NCBI RefSeq assembly: GCF_018873765.1
Contig: NC_057919.1
Coordinates: 70,736,984 to 70,800,983, forward strand
Direction of reading: 5' to 3'
DNA: 64,000 nucleotides
Source of the DNA: Telopea speciosissima
Taxonomy: Eukaryota > Streptophyta > Magnoliopsida > Proteales > Proteaceae
Within the stretch, counting starts at the first letter, position 1, and each line of letters opens with the position of its first letter. The notes under the pieces are model-generated. The model was not told the DNA's origin, made no database searches, and saw only the letters and a program-made list of their open reading frames with translations. Below are positions 32,401-42,547 of this stretch, piece after piece. Both the position numbers and the translations under genes were made by a program.

Positions 32401-35400
32401 TCCAATTTCTGAGTGATCTTATTTCAGCTTGTACTGAATAGCAATTCTCAAAGATTCATTCATTTAATGATTTCCTTGGGAACACTTGAAACGTTGCATG
32501 ACTTGTACAGGGTTGGGGGGAGGGGGAAGAGTGAATATGCATGCATCCTTGCATGTGTACCATCCTGTAGCCATTTTCTTAAAAATCATATGAATATTTA
32601 ATTCTGTTGAGTCAACTTGCTTGGGCTACAAGGATGGGTGAAAAATAATGTCATAGTATTTATTGTTTGTCCGTGTTCTCTGGCTGCATGTGTAAATATT
32701 TTATTACTCTTTTTCCAGGCTGCAGGACTTTACTTTCGAGGACAACGCATCTGGTTATCTGGCATGGAAGATTTAATGTCAAAGGGAATGAAACATGCCA
32801 ACCAGGTTTTCTGTTTTACCACAATGCATAAATTTCTTCCTAGCATCTTGATTGTATTCATGATTGTGGAGAGCTGTGTTTCAGGCTCTTCTTTCTGGTT
32901 GCTCTGCTGGGGGTCTGGCTGCTATACTACATTGTGATGAGTTTCGAGCACTATTTCCTAGAACTACAAAAATCAAATGCCTGAGTGATGCTGGATTATT
33001 TCTTGATGCGTAATTACCATCTGTTCTTTTCTGCAATATTCATTTCTTGAATGTCTTATATATTTGCTCTTTTTCTCTGTGCTTACAGCTTTCATTGGTC
33101 TGGAATTGTAGGATTGATGTATCTGGTAGGCGTGCCCTAAGAAATATGTTTGGAGGTGTGGTTAGCTTACAGGTACTGGATTTAAATGTTGCAATGGTTT
33201 TTATATAAGTCCATGATAGAGATTGGATATATTATCCCAATGCATTGGAACTACAAATATCTTTTTCGAACTTCAGATTGTCATCATCATGATGATGGTT
33301 GCCTTATTCCTGTTATTTGGAATCAGCTAGGTGAATCCCATTTGTTCTGCTCTATATAGGACCATGCTTCATTTTCTTGAAAAGGTTAGTTAATGAAAAA
33401 CTAGAAAATGCTTGTGTTGCAGCCTTTGTGAAGTGTAGTGGGTCCTTCACAAAGACTACTTGATTTTGTAATTGCACTCTTTGGTCTGTTGACTTTCATA
33501 ACCTTGCTGTCCTGTAGACCTTGTTGGATGATCTCTCCCACCGTCCCCCCTCTCTCCCCCCCCCCCCCCAAAAAAAAAAAAAAAAAAAAAAACTGTTTTT
33601 CTTTCTTTCTTTTTTTTCCCCTTTGTAATAATCAAATCATATACATTTTGTGGAGTAGAATATTTTCTGGGTGCTGTAACATCCTTGCATATCCTGGTGA
33701 GGGTACACTAGTGAAGTGTGATTTCTGTATTAATGATTGGTGCCTTAATATCCTCTAGTCTAAAATTTAAAAATGAAGGTTTCATGCCAAAATGTGGAAT
33801 TTCATTTGAAATCCTTGTAAGCTTCTCCCTTTGATTGGTCTAATTTTACCATAGTCATAGATTGGCTCTCATATATCCATTGAGGTCTCTGGATATTGCT
33901 CAAATGATTTGGTGTGCTTGATCTTTGACTATGGTAAGGAACAACTAAACAAGGACAACTAAATATCGTGGAGTTCTAGTGTATTTAGGAAGTTCCTTCT
34001 GGATGCACTAGCCAGGGATGGGGCATTGAGGGAGAACATGTATACAGGGCAATACCTGCCTATGAAGTAACTTTTAGGACTATTGAAACAATCCATTTTT
34101 GGTTTCAATTTGCAAGGATTTCAAAAGTTCTACTACTCCCAGAATCGGATATGAGTGGTCTTCTCTTTTGTAACTAGGGTCTGTTTTACTTTTTTGCATA
34201 GGTCTTGTATGGTATAACAGCAATTTTTTCCATAGTTTTTAAAATTCTGACCAGTAGAAAGATAATTGTAGATCGGCATAGCTTTTTGGTCCTGTGCTTA
34301 ATTGTTTGTGTGCATCGTTTGACAGGGTGCATATGTTTTTAATAATTAATCATGTCAGGGTAGCTATCTGAGTGTATGGTCAAAATAATTAAGAATCCAA
34401 AAAATCTTTGCGAGTGCTTGAAACTTAATGAGGAAAATTTTCTTGAGTAAGAAATGGGATTCAATTCAAATCTTGATTGACTAGTTGGATTGCACTAGCT
34501 TATGAAAGGTTGTATGATAATCACAGGGTGTGCAGAAGAACCTGCCAGGAACTTGTACTGGCAACATGGATCCGACTTCGGTAATCCTTTTATTTATTTA
34601 TTTATTTTGACTTACTGCAAAGAATTCACTTATAGAAGGGAATCAAAGAAAGGGCATTAATTTATGAGTCTTCTCTATATCATCTTTTTTGTTTTCTTGG
34701 TTTGGAGGTGTATATTTGGAGTTGGTTAAGAATTGGTCGCTGATTTATTCTTGTGTTGTCCTTGCTTTTCCATTTCAGTGCTTCTTTCCTCAAAACTTAA
34801 TTGCCAACATTAAGACGCCACTTTTTCTTCTAAATGCAGCCTATGATGCATGGCAGGTAAACTTTTGTTTCTTTAATTCCTTTATTGATACAATAAATGG
34901 CAGGTGTCGTTGCCATCACATGGTAGCTTGAACTTTTTTCGGTTATTTTTTTTCAATCCTCTGCTTTCATTTGCAATGCAAAGGAGTCTGGAACATTAAA
35001 GTTCCGGGTGCCCCTACGGTTAGCCTAAATTAGGGCTGCAACTAGCATGAGTTTAGGTTTTGCATCTCAGCTCAGCTTTATCCTCTGGGATTAGGTTCTG
35101 TTTTGTTCATGAAGGTTTTGGGCAAAGCACAGGCTTGGCTCAGTTCATTCGCTTAATTCCACCGGGCATATTTATTTGATAAGGTGTGAAGTCCATGATT
35201 GCAATAGATTAATGCCCTCAGCTCAAAGATGTTGACAAAAATTAATACTGAAAAAACTTGTTACTAGTTTAACTTGTCTAACATAATAATCATACCATGT
35301 GATGTTCTGATATAACTATAAGCTTGAGCAAACCACAGCTTTGGTCAGGCTTCTTTAGCTGATTGAGCTTATGCCAAGGCTTGGGCTCATCACCCAAGCC

Positions 35401-36224
35401 ACAAAGCTCATCTCAAGCAAACCAAGCGTACAAACAAGCCAAGCTAGCATTGCTCATTGAAAGTCCTTGCTACGATCCAAACTAGCCAATTGGCCCAGGA
35501 AAAATGTATCATTCAGTTCTGCTTCATCCTGATGAGCTGCTATATTCTAAGGGAAAATTTGGGTGGGTTCATTTTCATTTCTCACTTGGTATTTGACACA
35601 CCCCTGGATTTGCACCACCTGGAGGGTGTTTTGTTTAGAAGTGTTAAATTTCTTTAATTCTGGGATTTGTTAGAAAAATAAACTCAATGGGATGGCATAT
35701 ATTAAGGTAATGTTTTAGTGTAAATAACAATCAGATAACTAGTTGACTAATTAGTTTGTAAAAGCTGATTGCTTTCACTTTCATCAGCTCCAAGCCAGTT
35801 TAGCTCCACCATCAGCTGACCCACATGGTTATTGGCATGAATGTAAATTGAATAATGCACACTGCACTGCATCACAGATACAATTTCTCCAAGGTAGTTT
35901 CTTGAATCTTGATTTTAAACAAGCTTGTAATACAATCTGAAGTTACTGGCCTTTTAATTTTAACATTTATCTGTGAACTGTGATTTGCCCTTTTTATTTT
36001 TGTTTTAAATATGAAGCAGGCTTCAGGAACCAAATGCTCAATGCTGTAAAAGGCTTCTCAATGTCCAGGAAAAATGGATTGTTCATAAATTCATGTTTTG
36101 CTCACGGCCAGACTGAGAGACAGGATACATGGTTCGCCGATGAATCACCCCTTATTGGGAGCAAGGCATGCCCAATCTAACTGAATCTCTTATTAGTAGT
36201 TTTCACTTGGAACCTAGTATAGAG

Positions 36225-36271
<47 letters not shown>

Positions 36272-36801
36272 TTAGTGGATCTGGAAAGATGATAATACGA
36301 GTCTGGTTTTTTTTTTCAAAAAAAAAATTTATATTAAGGCATCCAAAGAATTCACAATATGAGATGAAGCCTCAGGGCTTCCTATGATTTTCAACATCAT
36401 AACCTAGTAGGTAGATTTTGGAAAACCAGATAAATAGTTTCATGTTTACTAGTAATGTTTTACATGAAGTATAATTTGGGAGCAATCATAGATGACAACC
36501 AACAGTTTATTGGATCTATAATATTTAGAGATAGATAGATAGATAAATAGCATAATTGTTGAAACTTGTGGGGGAATTGGTACTTCTATAAAACGTAGCA
36601 ACAGGTGTAGGTTGAAACCGGCATTTTCTTTTGTGGAGCTTTGCCAATTTTTTTTGCCAATTTTCTCATTGTGATCTTGTTAACAATATGCAGGGAATTG
36701 CACAATCTGTTGGTGACTGGTATTTTGACCGAACAAGAGTGAAGGCAATCGACTGTGCATATCCGTGTGACAATACTTGTCACAATCTTATATTCAAATG
36801 A
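17444..36801 (+). CDS. Pectin acetylesterase (CE13), 12 exons
   Basis: Join 17444-17615, 18885-18967, 20111-20240, 20365-20438, 32719-32805, 32885-33009, 33112-33172, 34527-34580, 34779-34856, 35788-35893, 36020-36165, 36694-36801: 1224 nt, 407 aa, within the family's range, with all phases consistent. Residues 1 to about 20 form a signal peptide. The enzyme removes acetyl groups from cell-wall pectin. Landmarks are LEGGGWCN, nucleophile Ser in SGCSAGG (exon 6), catalytic Asp in AAYDAWQ (exon 9), His in YWHECK (exon 10) and the C-terminal [20 protein letters not shown]. Introns are GT-AG except intron 11 (GC-AG). Intron 4 is 12280 bp and carries copias E and F. In exon 11 the family's FAHCQ reads FAHGQ, losing a conserved Cys. 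Start: only Met before the signal peptide. Confidence 0.93.
18306..18427 (+). repeat. Two-copy tandem repeat in pectin acetylesterase intron 1
   Basis: A unit of about 60 bp beginning GATGGAAAG and containing AGAATTCAATTATGTATATA is present twice with a few differences. Confidence 0.8.
21129..22402 (+). pseudogene. Copia E gag and protease remnant
   Basis: A 223-codon frame (21129-21800) carries a UBN2 gag domain ([48 protein letters not shown]). After a stop at 21798 the frame continues with a zinc knuckle [14 protein letters not shown], where the second Cys of CX2C is Tyr. It then continues to a protease block [10 protein letters not shown] (family D-S-G reads D-I-G) and [13 protein letters not shown]. 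It ends at the ATTAG duplication of copia F. Confidence 0.85.
22403..22663 (-). repeat. Copia F 3' LTR
   Basis: Pair of 27394-27663. Its outer end carries seven extra bases (TGTAAAG on the plus strand) before the TGTAAAC that starts the other LTR. The polypurine tract TTGAGGGGGAG (minus strand, 22664-22674) adjoins its inner end. Confidence 0.9.
22671..23441 (-). pseudogene. Copia F C-terminal RT / RNase H remnant
   Basis: Frame 23441-23052 holds [21 protein letters not shown] and the tether to RNase H ([19 protein letters not shown]). Frame 23030-22671 holds [40 protein letters not shown] and the C-terminal end ..[11 protein letters not shown] short frameshift near 23040 separates them. This RNase H end is related to those of copia C and the fragment at 37735. 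Confidence 0.9.
23490..24376 (-). pseudogene. Copia F reverse transcriptase core
   Basis: From the linker (24376) through [55 protein letters not shown] and the intact catalytic loop IVYVDDIVV, to a stop-bounded end at 23490. The segment before the RT core is damaged. The block that should read like CRWVF is missing, and the start contains a repeated WKVES motif encoded by a heptanucleotide repeat at about 24128-24160. Confidence 0.9.
24590..25572 (-). pseudogene. Copia F protease end, pre-integrase and integrase
   Basis: The protease block with intact [12 protein letters not shown] is encoded at about 25605-25560. The chain runs to [14 protein letters not shown], where a frameshift near 25330 moves to the pre-integrase [11 protein letters not shown] (family His-rich site altered to RLRHP) and CEACALAK. 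It then continues to FDVWGP and, after another frameshift near 24900, RSDNGKEYM and [13 protein letters not shown]. The D, D, E positions are visible but split between frames. Confidence 0.88.
25690..26673 (-). pseudogene. Copia F gag and zinc knuckle
   Basis: Starts near [11 protein letters not shown] (26673) with [14 protein letters not shown] and [25 protein letters not shown]. An in-frame TAG follows at 26325-26323, at the same codon as the TAA of copia A. Reading then resumes VYELRKKI, with a second TAG at a Trp position near 26238. The knuckle [14 protein letters not shown] is intact, and a TAA ends the frame at 25696. Confidence 0.88.
26674..27380 (-). repeat. Copia F leader with two tandem modules
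   Basis: Two diverged copies of a module of about 160 bp, each with CCGTCAGAA, a GATCGAAT box, CCTCAAAAAAT and TTCTGATGA, begin near 26715 and 26875. The period and the phrase TCAAAAAATCAGCA match the leader repeats of copia A. Confidence 0.6.
27381..27393 (-). promoter_or_regulatory. Copia F primer binding site
   Basis: TGGTATCAGAGCC on the minus strand, immediately inside the 5' LTR. Confidence 0.9.
27394..27663 (-). repeat. Copia F 5' LTR
   Basis: 270 bp, TG...CA, adjoining the primer site. It has a 15-16 bp insertion relative to the 3' LTR, formed by a duplicated AAACTAA-type stretch near 27595. ATTAG follows at 27664-27668. Confidence 0.92.
27669..30384 (+). pseudogene. Copia E integrase, RT and RNase H remnant
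   Basis: Pre-integrase [14 protein letters not shown], integrase HSDICGPM and a long frame 28204-28524 ([29 protein letters not shown]). RT blocks are [35 protein letters not shown] and an intact [12 protein letters not shown]. RNase H blocks are [18 protein letters not shown] and [15 protein letters not shown], ending [12 protein letters not shown] near 30382. Numerous stops and frameshifts are present. Domain order is copia. The protein style differs from A, C, D and F, so it is another lineage. Confidence 0.88.
30385..31447 (+). other. Copia E 3' non-coding region
   Basis: About 1 kb after the RNase H stop with no supported frame. It ends in a purine-rich GAGTAGGAGA (to 31447) that can serve as polypurine tract before the candidate LTR. 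Long 3' non-coding tracts occur in some copia lineages. Confidence 0.5.
31448..31898 (+). repeat. Copia E candidate 3' LTR
   Basis: Starts TGTAAATAG directly after the purine tract and can end at CTAACA (31898). It contains a TATA-like TTTAAATAG at about 31625. There is no partner at the left end to prove it. Confidence 0.4.
35030..35460. repeat. Possible decayed small DNA element in intron 9
   Basis: Starts with AGGGCTGCAA, the same word as the hAT-like terminus at 48288-48298, and is filled with CAAGC/GGCTTG words. The other terminus and target duplication were not found, so this is weak. Confidence 0.25.
36166..36693 (+). other. Pectin acetylesterase intron 11 with GC donor
   Basis: The exon ends AGCAAG and the intron begins GCATGC. 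The acceptor is ATGCAG at 36693. The protein alignment (GSK then [11 protein letters not shown]) needs exactly these borders. Reading through would hit TAA within six codons. An AT microsatellite lies at 36231-36269. Confidence 0.8.
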
Positions 36802-37168
36802 GTAAGGAACAATTCATTGGTCATCATAATGGCTTCTCAACAATATAATTTAAATAATTTTTATCATTCAAAAAATCAAAAAACACGTGGTGGTTAATAA
36901 ATGGGTTTATCAGATTTCTTCAAATTAATAATGTTTCTACTCGTGTATATATGTGGATATTTATGAAGGATATATTCGGATCCTCTCCAGTGCGGGGAGG
37001 TTCTGGGATCTTCCGGTAAGGCCTCTCCAGCTGACACCTGTGCTGGAGAGATCCAACGGCTGCAATAAAAAGTGGCAGGGATCATTATTTATTTATTTTA
37101 TGCCCTCTCTCCTCAATGTTTATCTTTTTCTTTTTTTCAAGAATTAAAATCAGATTTGATGGCTATCA

Positions 37169-37605
37169 CTAAATTGAGAAGTTATGAATTGGGATGTTGG
37201 AAGTTACATATCTAACCAGCTCAACACGACCAGCCATGAATAAAAGTCTACCCCTCCATCCCACCATTCTATTTTTTATTTGACCCATCTTGGGTAGCAA
37301 TGGTTCTTTCTTTACCCTTCCTTTGAAGATATGAACACCAAGATATTTTGTTCGGAAGCTACAACCAGGGATCCCCAATCTATCTACAATTGTTTGCTTT
37401 CTTGATGGTGGGATATTTTACCCAAAAAGAGCTTGTTCTTTTTTAAATTGATATGTTGCCCCGAATAGCTTTGATATTTATCAAGAAAGTCCCTCAGGCC
37501 ACTGATATACTGGGTGTTAGCATTCAAAAATCTAAATATGTCATTAGCAAACAGTAGGTGAGTTGGAACATCAATACCTCGTGGACCCCATGCTCATAAC
37601 TTTCT
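37169..37605 (-). pseudogene. LINE reverse transcriptase fragment
   Basis: The minus strand reads THLLFANDIFRF, then RDFLDKYQSYSGQHINLKK and LFLGKIS in one frame. After a stop and frameshift it reads TKYLGVHIFKGRVKKE and GRLLFMAGRVELVR. These are the catalytic and thumb blocks of plant L1 reverse transcriptases. The catalytic FADD reads FAND, so the first metal-binding Asp is lost. Confidence 0.85.
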
Positions 37606-37624
37606 TCTATTAGTTAAATCTAAT

Positions 37625-38035
37625 TATTTGTGGGAATAATAAGTTTGTCTCAATATGAAAACAGTCACTCTTTATTTATAATAGAAGAAAATAGGTACAA
37701 GTACAAGTATACCCTTATATAGTTACAACCATACTGTAGCACTTCTCCTCAAGTTGGTGCATAGATGTCACATATGCCCAACTTGCACACAATTGGATGA
37801 AACACCTTATTACTAAGAACCTTATTGAAAACATCAACTAGCTGGTCGATAGACTTGACAAAGGGAAGTAGGGAACACAAATAACACCTTGGTCCAATTG
37901 GATTATGTGCAATTCTAATGGCTGATTTACTATTGCAGTACAACATCATAGGGAGTTGGAAAGGGATACCTAAGTCGTGTAGAATATTTTGAATTCGTAA
38001 TAATTCACAAATACCATGGGTCATAGCACAGAACT
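37625..38035 (-). pseudogene. Copia RNase H C-terminus with start of 3' LTR
   Basis: Frame 38024-37749 reads THGICELLRIQNIL, LYCNSKSAIRIAHNP and ends LGICDIYAPT, matching the ends of copia C and F with losses (CDN reads CNS). The tract CTTGAGGAGAAG (about 37745-37756, minus strand) precedes an LTR-like stretch extending to about 37625. Everything upstream of RNase H is absent. Confidence 0.75.
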
Positions 38036-38039
38036 TCGT

Positions 38040-39303
38040 TTATTGTTCATAATTATGGATAGACTTGAGCACTTTGCTATAGGGTTGTCATATTGTATGT
38101 TTCACCAATAAAGATTGGATGGAAACATAAATACGGGGCACTTTAATGCGTTGAACATTTATCCACTTGAGATTCTAGATGGTTTTACCGTCGGATGTTT
38201 TTTGCAATAGGAATTTCTGGTGAGAGACACTTAAAATTACGTTTATGTTTTGTGCGCTTGTGGTGAACCAATGGTTGATATCTACCAATAGGACTGACTA
38301 CACATTGGTTGCTCAACGTACACAGTATGAATGATGATTGGGGTGATACTCAACAAGGTTACCACTATCCGTTAACCCGTTAAGGGAGAACATCCAAGTT
38401 AGTGAGTCGTCGGACTGTGACTGGTTGAAATCCTAGGCCTAGGTAGTAGGGTGTTGTTTTGTAAAGAGTTTACAAAAATGATTTTATAATATTATATTAA
38501 AACTAAATATATTTGAGAAGTGTTTTCAAATTGTTTTTGGTCCAGTCACTAGTCACGACACTCCTTTAGTTAATTGCAGTGGACCCGTTTGCATGGCGAT
38601 GTTTTTTGTACCATGGTTTCAAGTTCACTGTGGATTTAGTGGTGGGGAGAAAGTGTAATGAAAAAATCTACCACAGGGGATTTTTTAGGTTATGCCTTTT
38701 GTAGAGACGTTCTTTTGTGCAACTAAGAATAACTTAAAGACTACCATTTAGGATCACACCACTTGGCAGTCCGTTAGATTGTAATCTCTGAAGTAGGCTT
38801 TCTCTATTTAAGAGAAGTTTGACATAAACTTTAAATTGCACAAATTATTGTTTTCACAATATTATCTTAGAGAAGAGAAGAGAGAACTTAAGAGAGAGAA
38901 AAAAGAATCTTCTCCGTCCTTAAGCTAGGGTTCCAGCCATTGGAGTTAGTGCAATCATACGAAATTCATGACCTTGTGCTACATCCCTTTGGAGGAATGT
39001 GCCACTTGTGCGTTCTAGATAACCTATCAAACCCATAATTGATTTGTTATCACAAGTGTTATAAAAGGTGTGTTAAGGGATTATGTCATTTTCTAATAAG
39101 CACCAATAGACACCTAAATGACCAATAGGTATGACTATTGGAAGACTTGTTTGATTGGTTAACAAACAAGTTTTTGGGAAAAGACATGGTGTTTGAATAT
39201 GTCTCTTAGGAGATATCCTTTTGTGGTGTCTCTTTATCTCCTATATGTATAGAGGGGGTTTTGCCCATTTCTTTAATGTTTTTTGGAGATAATCTCTATT
39301 TCA

Positions 39304-39336
<33 letters not shown>

Positions 39337-39700
39337 CTCTATTTTTTAAAATTGATTTTGGTTCTATCCAATTGAGCGCAACTTTGAAGTGTTTTGATAT
39401 GGCTCAGTAAACGAGTGCAACGACTACTGGAAAGGCCTAAGAAATTGTTTTATCTTACAGGATGATTTGCAAGAACCTGAGTTACACCATATGGGGCGTC
39501 TATAGTCTTAAGGAAAGTGTTCGTTAACACAACTCAACCCCATCAATTTCTTAAGTTTCTCCATGCTATTTTAGGTTCGTGATACTATATTTGGTGCTTG
39601 AGATTGACATTATCAACCTTGGTTTGTCTACAATTTAGATAAGTACCATATCCCCTTTCGTTACATATTTTGATATGTATGTTCTGTATGTTTATTTCCA
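38040..39700 (+). repeat. LTR-like retroelement remnant
   Basis: No coding frame. The segment 39100-39290, containing AAACAAGTTTTTGGG, CTCCTATATGTATAGAGG and TTTGCCCATTTCTTT, is found again inverted at 62330-62480. That marks it as a dispersed repeat. A poly-T run lies at 39309-39336. Confidence 0.45.
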
Positions 39701-40681
39701 ACACAAGCCTCCAACATTCCAACTACTCAAACTCGGATCATTGTAAGTTCCACTACATTCCAAGGGCCGGCATCTGCATAGACTCCTTTATTAAGAGGGC
39801 TCTTTCGGTTGCAAGTTGGAAAGTTTGACCTAATTCAGGTCTCTATTTATTAGATTAACATGCTCAGTTTCATGGGAGTGTTTCTCATGTAAATGAATAG
39901 ATTTTCTTTTACCAAATAATAATAAGGTAAAAATTGTCTGCATAATCGTGCATGGTGTATGATCATACTTGCAACCGTTGAATGGAGATGAGAAACCATG
40001 TATTGTACACAATCATGTCCATCAAATGATTGAGGTATGACCGTGCACCAAACACGGCCATGTACGAAAACTCTCTCTTAATAATAATAATAATCATACT
40101 CCAACGGACCGGTACTACTGGCAATAATAGTAATAAGATGATGATATGATTATTAATTGAGAAAAAATTTTCCTGATTTCAAAAGAAAAAAATTTGTATC
40201 AAAAAATAAATAAATAAATAAAGAGTGACCTAGCTGGCAATTCCACATGCATGCATGTATGTTGGCTCATGATCCTTTTCTATCAATATTATTCCTTCAA
40301 TTCAAGAAAATGTCGTCCAAGGCAAGCTAGGAAGGAAAACAACCTTAAATTAATGGGAACGGGACATAGTTTTAGATGTATTCACGAAATTGAAACACAA
40401 ATTAAGCAGCAACCGTACGTACCCCAGGCTCTGCCGCTCTGGTTTGGAATTATGATCCTTAATAATTCGCTAATTAATAAGATGCTTCTCTAAAATTGAA
40501 TTGATAACTCCTCCTCCTTCCTGCTTTCCTTGTTTTCTTCCTTCTTATATGAATCTGGGCATCACATATGCATGTTCCGACAAAAATCCACATCGATCAA
40601 AGAATCAGAGAGAGAGAGAGAGAGGGGTGCTCATAAAAGCAGGAGCGAGAGGAAGTATAGGAGTGTATGAGACGTACAATG
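39701..40681. other. Intergenic, no gene seen
   Basis: AT-rich with TAA repeats near 40080-40095 and an AG run at 40608-40623. No supported frame. Confidence 0.5.
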
Positions 40682-41116
40682 CGGACTTGGCTCCTGTCAA
40701 TCTGGGCAGCAGTGCTACATGTGCAGCACCTGAGATGAGGCGATGCGTATTTACCGCCTTACCCCTGTCCAAACGCCTTGCCCGAGTAGGGGTAAGTCGG
40801 TCAATGTGCACGCCTCATCTCAGGTGCTGCACATGACTGCATGCTGCCCAGATTGACAGGATCTTTTTTAGTACAATGCCCATTCGTTGTAAGAAAGTTT
40901 TTTGCTATACGAAGTGAGTCTCGAGAGTGAAAAAGATCTTGTCAATTCGGGCAGCATGCAGCCATGTGCAGTGCCTGAGATGAGGTGGATGCATTGACCG
41001 CCTTACCCCTACTCGGGCAAGGCGTTTGGGCAAGGGTAAGGCGGTAAATGTGCACCGCCTCATCTCAGGTGCTGCACATGCAGCACTGCTACTCGGATTG
41101 ACAGGAGCCGAGTCCG
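40682..41116. repeat. Nested-palindrome foldback element
   Basis: The outer arms 40682-40855 and 40945-41116 are near-perfect reverse complements (CGGACTTGGCTCCTGTCAAT at the left, ATTGACAGGAGCCGAGTCCG at the right). Each arm is itself a palindrome, running from GCAGCACCTGAGATGAGG through TTTACCGCCTTACCCC to CCTCATCTCAGGTGCTGC. The DNA can fold as one long hairpin or as two smaller ones. No coding frame and no clear target duplication. The core GACCGCCTTACCCC is shared with the hairpin at 42944. Confidence 0.85.
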
Positions 41117-41125
41117 AGAGAGAAG

Positions 41126-41126
<1 letters not shown>

Positions 41127-41157
<31 letters not shown>

Positions 41158-41158
41158 C
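41127..41158. repeat. (GTT)n microsatellite
   Basis: About ten GTT units beside the palindrome's right arm. Confidence 0.9.
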
Positions 41159-41240
41159 AGACCTCTTAGACTCCATATATACTCTCGACTCGAGAGACTC
41201 GGAACAAAACATGGCACGTATGGCACTCATCATTCCTAAG

Positions 41241-42547
41241 CATGGATCGTAAACTCGATCGAAACCTGTCGAAATAGTCAAGTTGTCTCGGTTTCGACAG
41301 GTTCCGAGATGGGTTGGAGTGGAACTTTTAAAAATCCCATAACTCGACCTGGTTTCGACTGTTTTGGTTAGGTTTCGATCGAAATCTACAATTTCGGTCA
41401 AAACCAGGTCAAAACCAGGGCCAATTGATATGTTTTTTCCTTAGTTTAAACGGTCGAAACATATTATACTTTTTCTTGAGGATTCTGTAATAAAACTGGT
41501 TTTGCATTTAATGATTTATCCCAAATTCAACCAACAGAATGTAATTCTTCGATTTATTATCTTTTGAATTTCTTTTTTCAAATGTTTGTACTTGATGCTT
41601 TAAGATGATAGATATAACAAAAAATAGGTTCACTAAAGAACGTTTACAGTTTCTTCATTGCAATGACAACAACCCTATATATACTCCATGTTTCTATCTG
41701 GTGGTCATATGTTTTTACTTGACTGAAAAAGAAAAACTTGCTGAATTAGGGAAAAAGCACTGGGTATTAATCATGACCTAAACAAATTATTGAAATGGTT
41801 CATAAATTAAACCTAATTATCATTTGGGAAGAAGAGTCAATAAATCACAGTGACAATTTATCAAAAAACAAAAAGAATCTGATTTCTAGACTGTTAAAAC
41901 GTAATCGCACAAGATGACCAATATATGGGATCGAGGAAAGCAACAAGCAAGACAATCGCAAACATATCATTGGCAGTAATGAACTATCAGACCAAGTTGA
42001 TGATGGGGCTTATCATTGGGCAGTAATGGACTATCAGACCAATTGGTCCCATAACATGTCATGGGATACGTATGTTGTGCATTCGAAGGAACGGCCTCGC
42101 AATCTTCAGTGGTATGTTGTTTGTTGATTAGACCCACTAACAAACTCCGCATGGAATTGAAGAGGGACGTCTTAATGTTTTTATTTGGATTCAATGTATT
42201 ATTCAGGGTTCAAGTACTTTATAATTATGTGAACTAATTATAAATTTATAATACCACTTTAGTATATGTATCGTATCAGCGCGTATATTAGTAAACTTGG
42301 GTCAATAACCACAAGTACCATTTTCAGTGATTTTTTGGTGAATGTAATTCATGGATTGTATTTAAAATGTGAAAAATAGGCAACCTACAAAAAATCAGAC
42401 CTAAAAAACCTTGTTTTGGGATCGAAAGCTTGGTTTCCTCATCAATGGGAAAAAATCCCAGGTTTCGATTGAAATATGGTCGAAACCGAGACAAACTCGA
42501 TTTCTCGTTGATCGAAACCTTGTCGAAACCCGAGTTTTAGAACCTTG
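41241..42547. mobile_element. hAT-like non-autonomous element
   Basis: Ends are CATGGATCGTAAACTCG and the imperfect inverted CGAGTTTTAGAACCTTG (13 of 17 match). They are flanked by 8 bp TTCCTAAG (41233-41240) and CTCCTAAG (42548-42555), 7 of 8 equal. An 8 bp duplication is the hAT signature. Both subterminal regions are packed with GGTTTCGA / TCGAAACC words, as expected for transposase binding sites. No transposase frame is present in the 1.3 kb. Confidence 0.7.

Larger units (their letters stand above)
20439..32718 (+). other. Giant intron 4 of pectin acetylesterase
   Basis: The donor follows GGTCAAGATGAG at 20438 and the acceptor TTTTTCCAG ends at 32718. The flanking exons join in frame (QDE then AAGLYFRGQ). 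All other introns in the gene are under 1.6 kb. The excess length is explained by the copia E/F nest from about 20840 to 31900. About 400 bp at the left and 800 bp at the right look like ordinary intron. Confidence 0.9.

Noticed and set aside
40682..41116. CRISPR-like or bacterial attachment palindrome
   Set aside because: Plant context, no spacer array and no integrase. The structure fits a foldback repeat.
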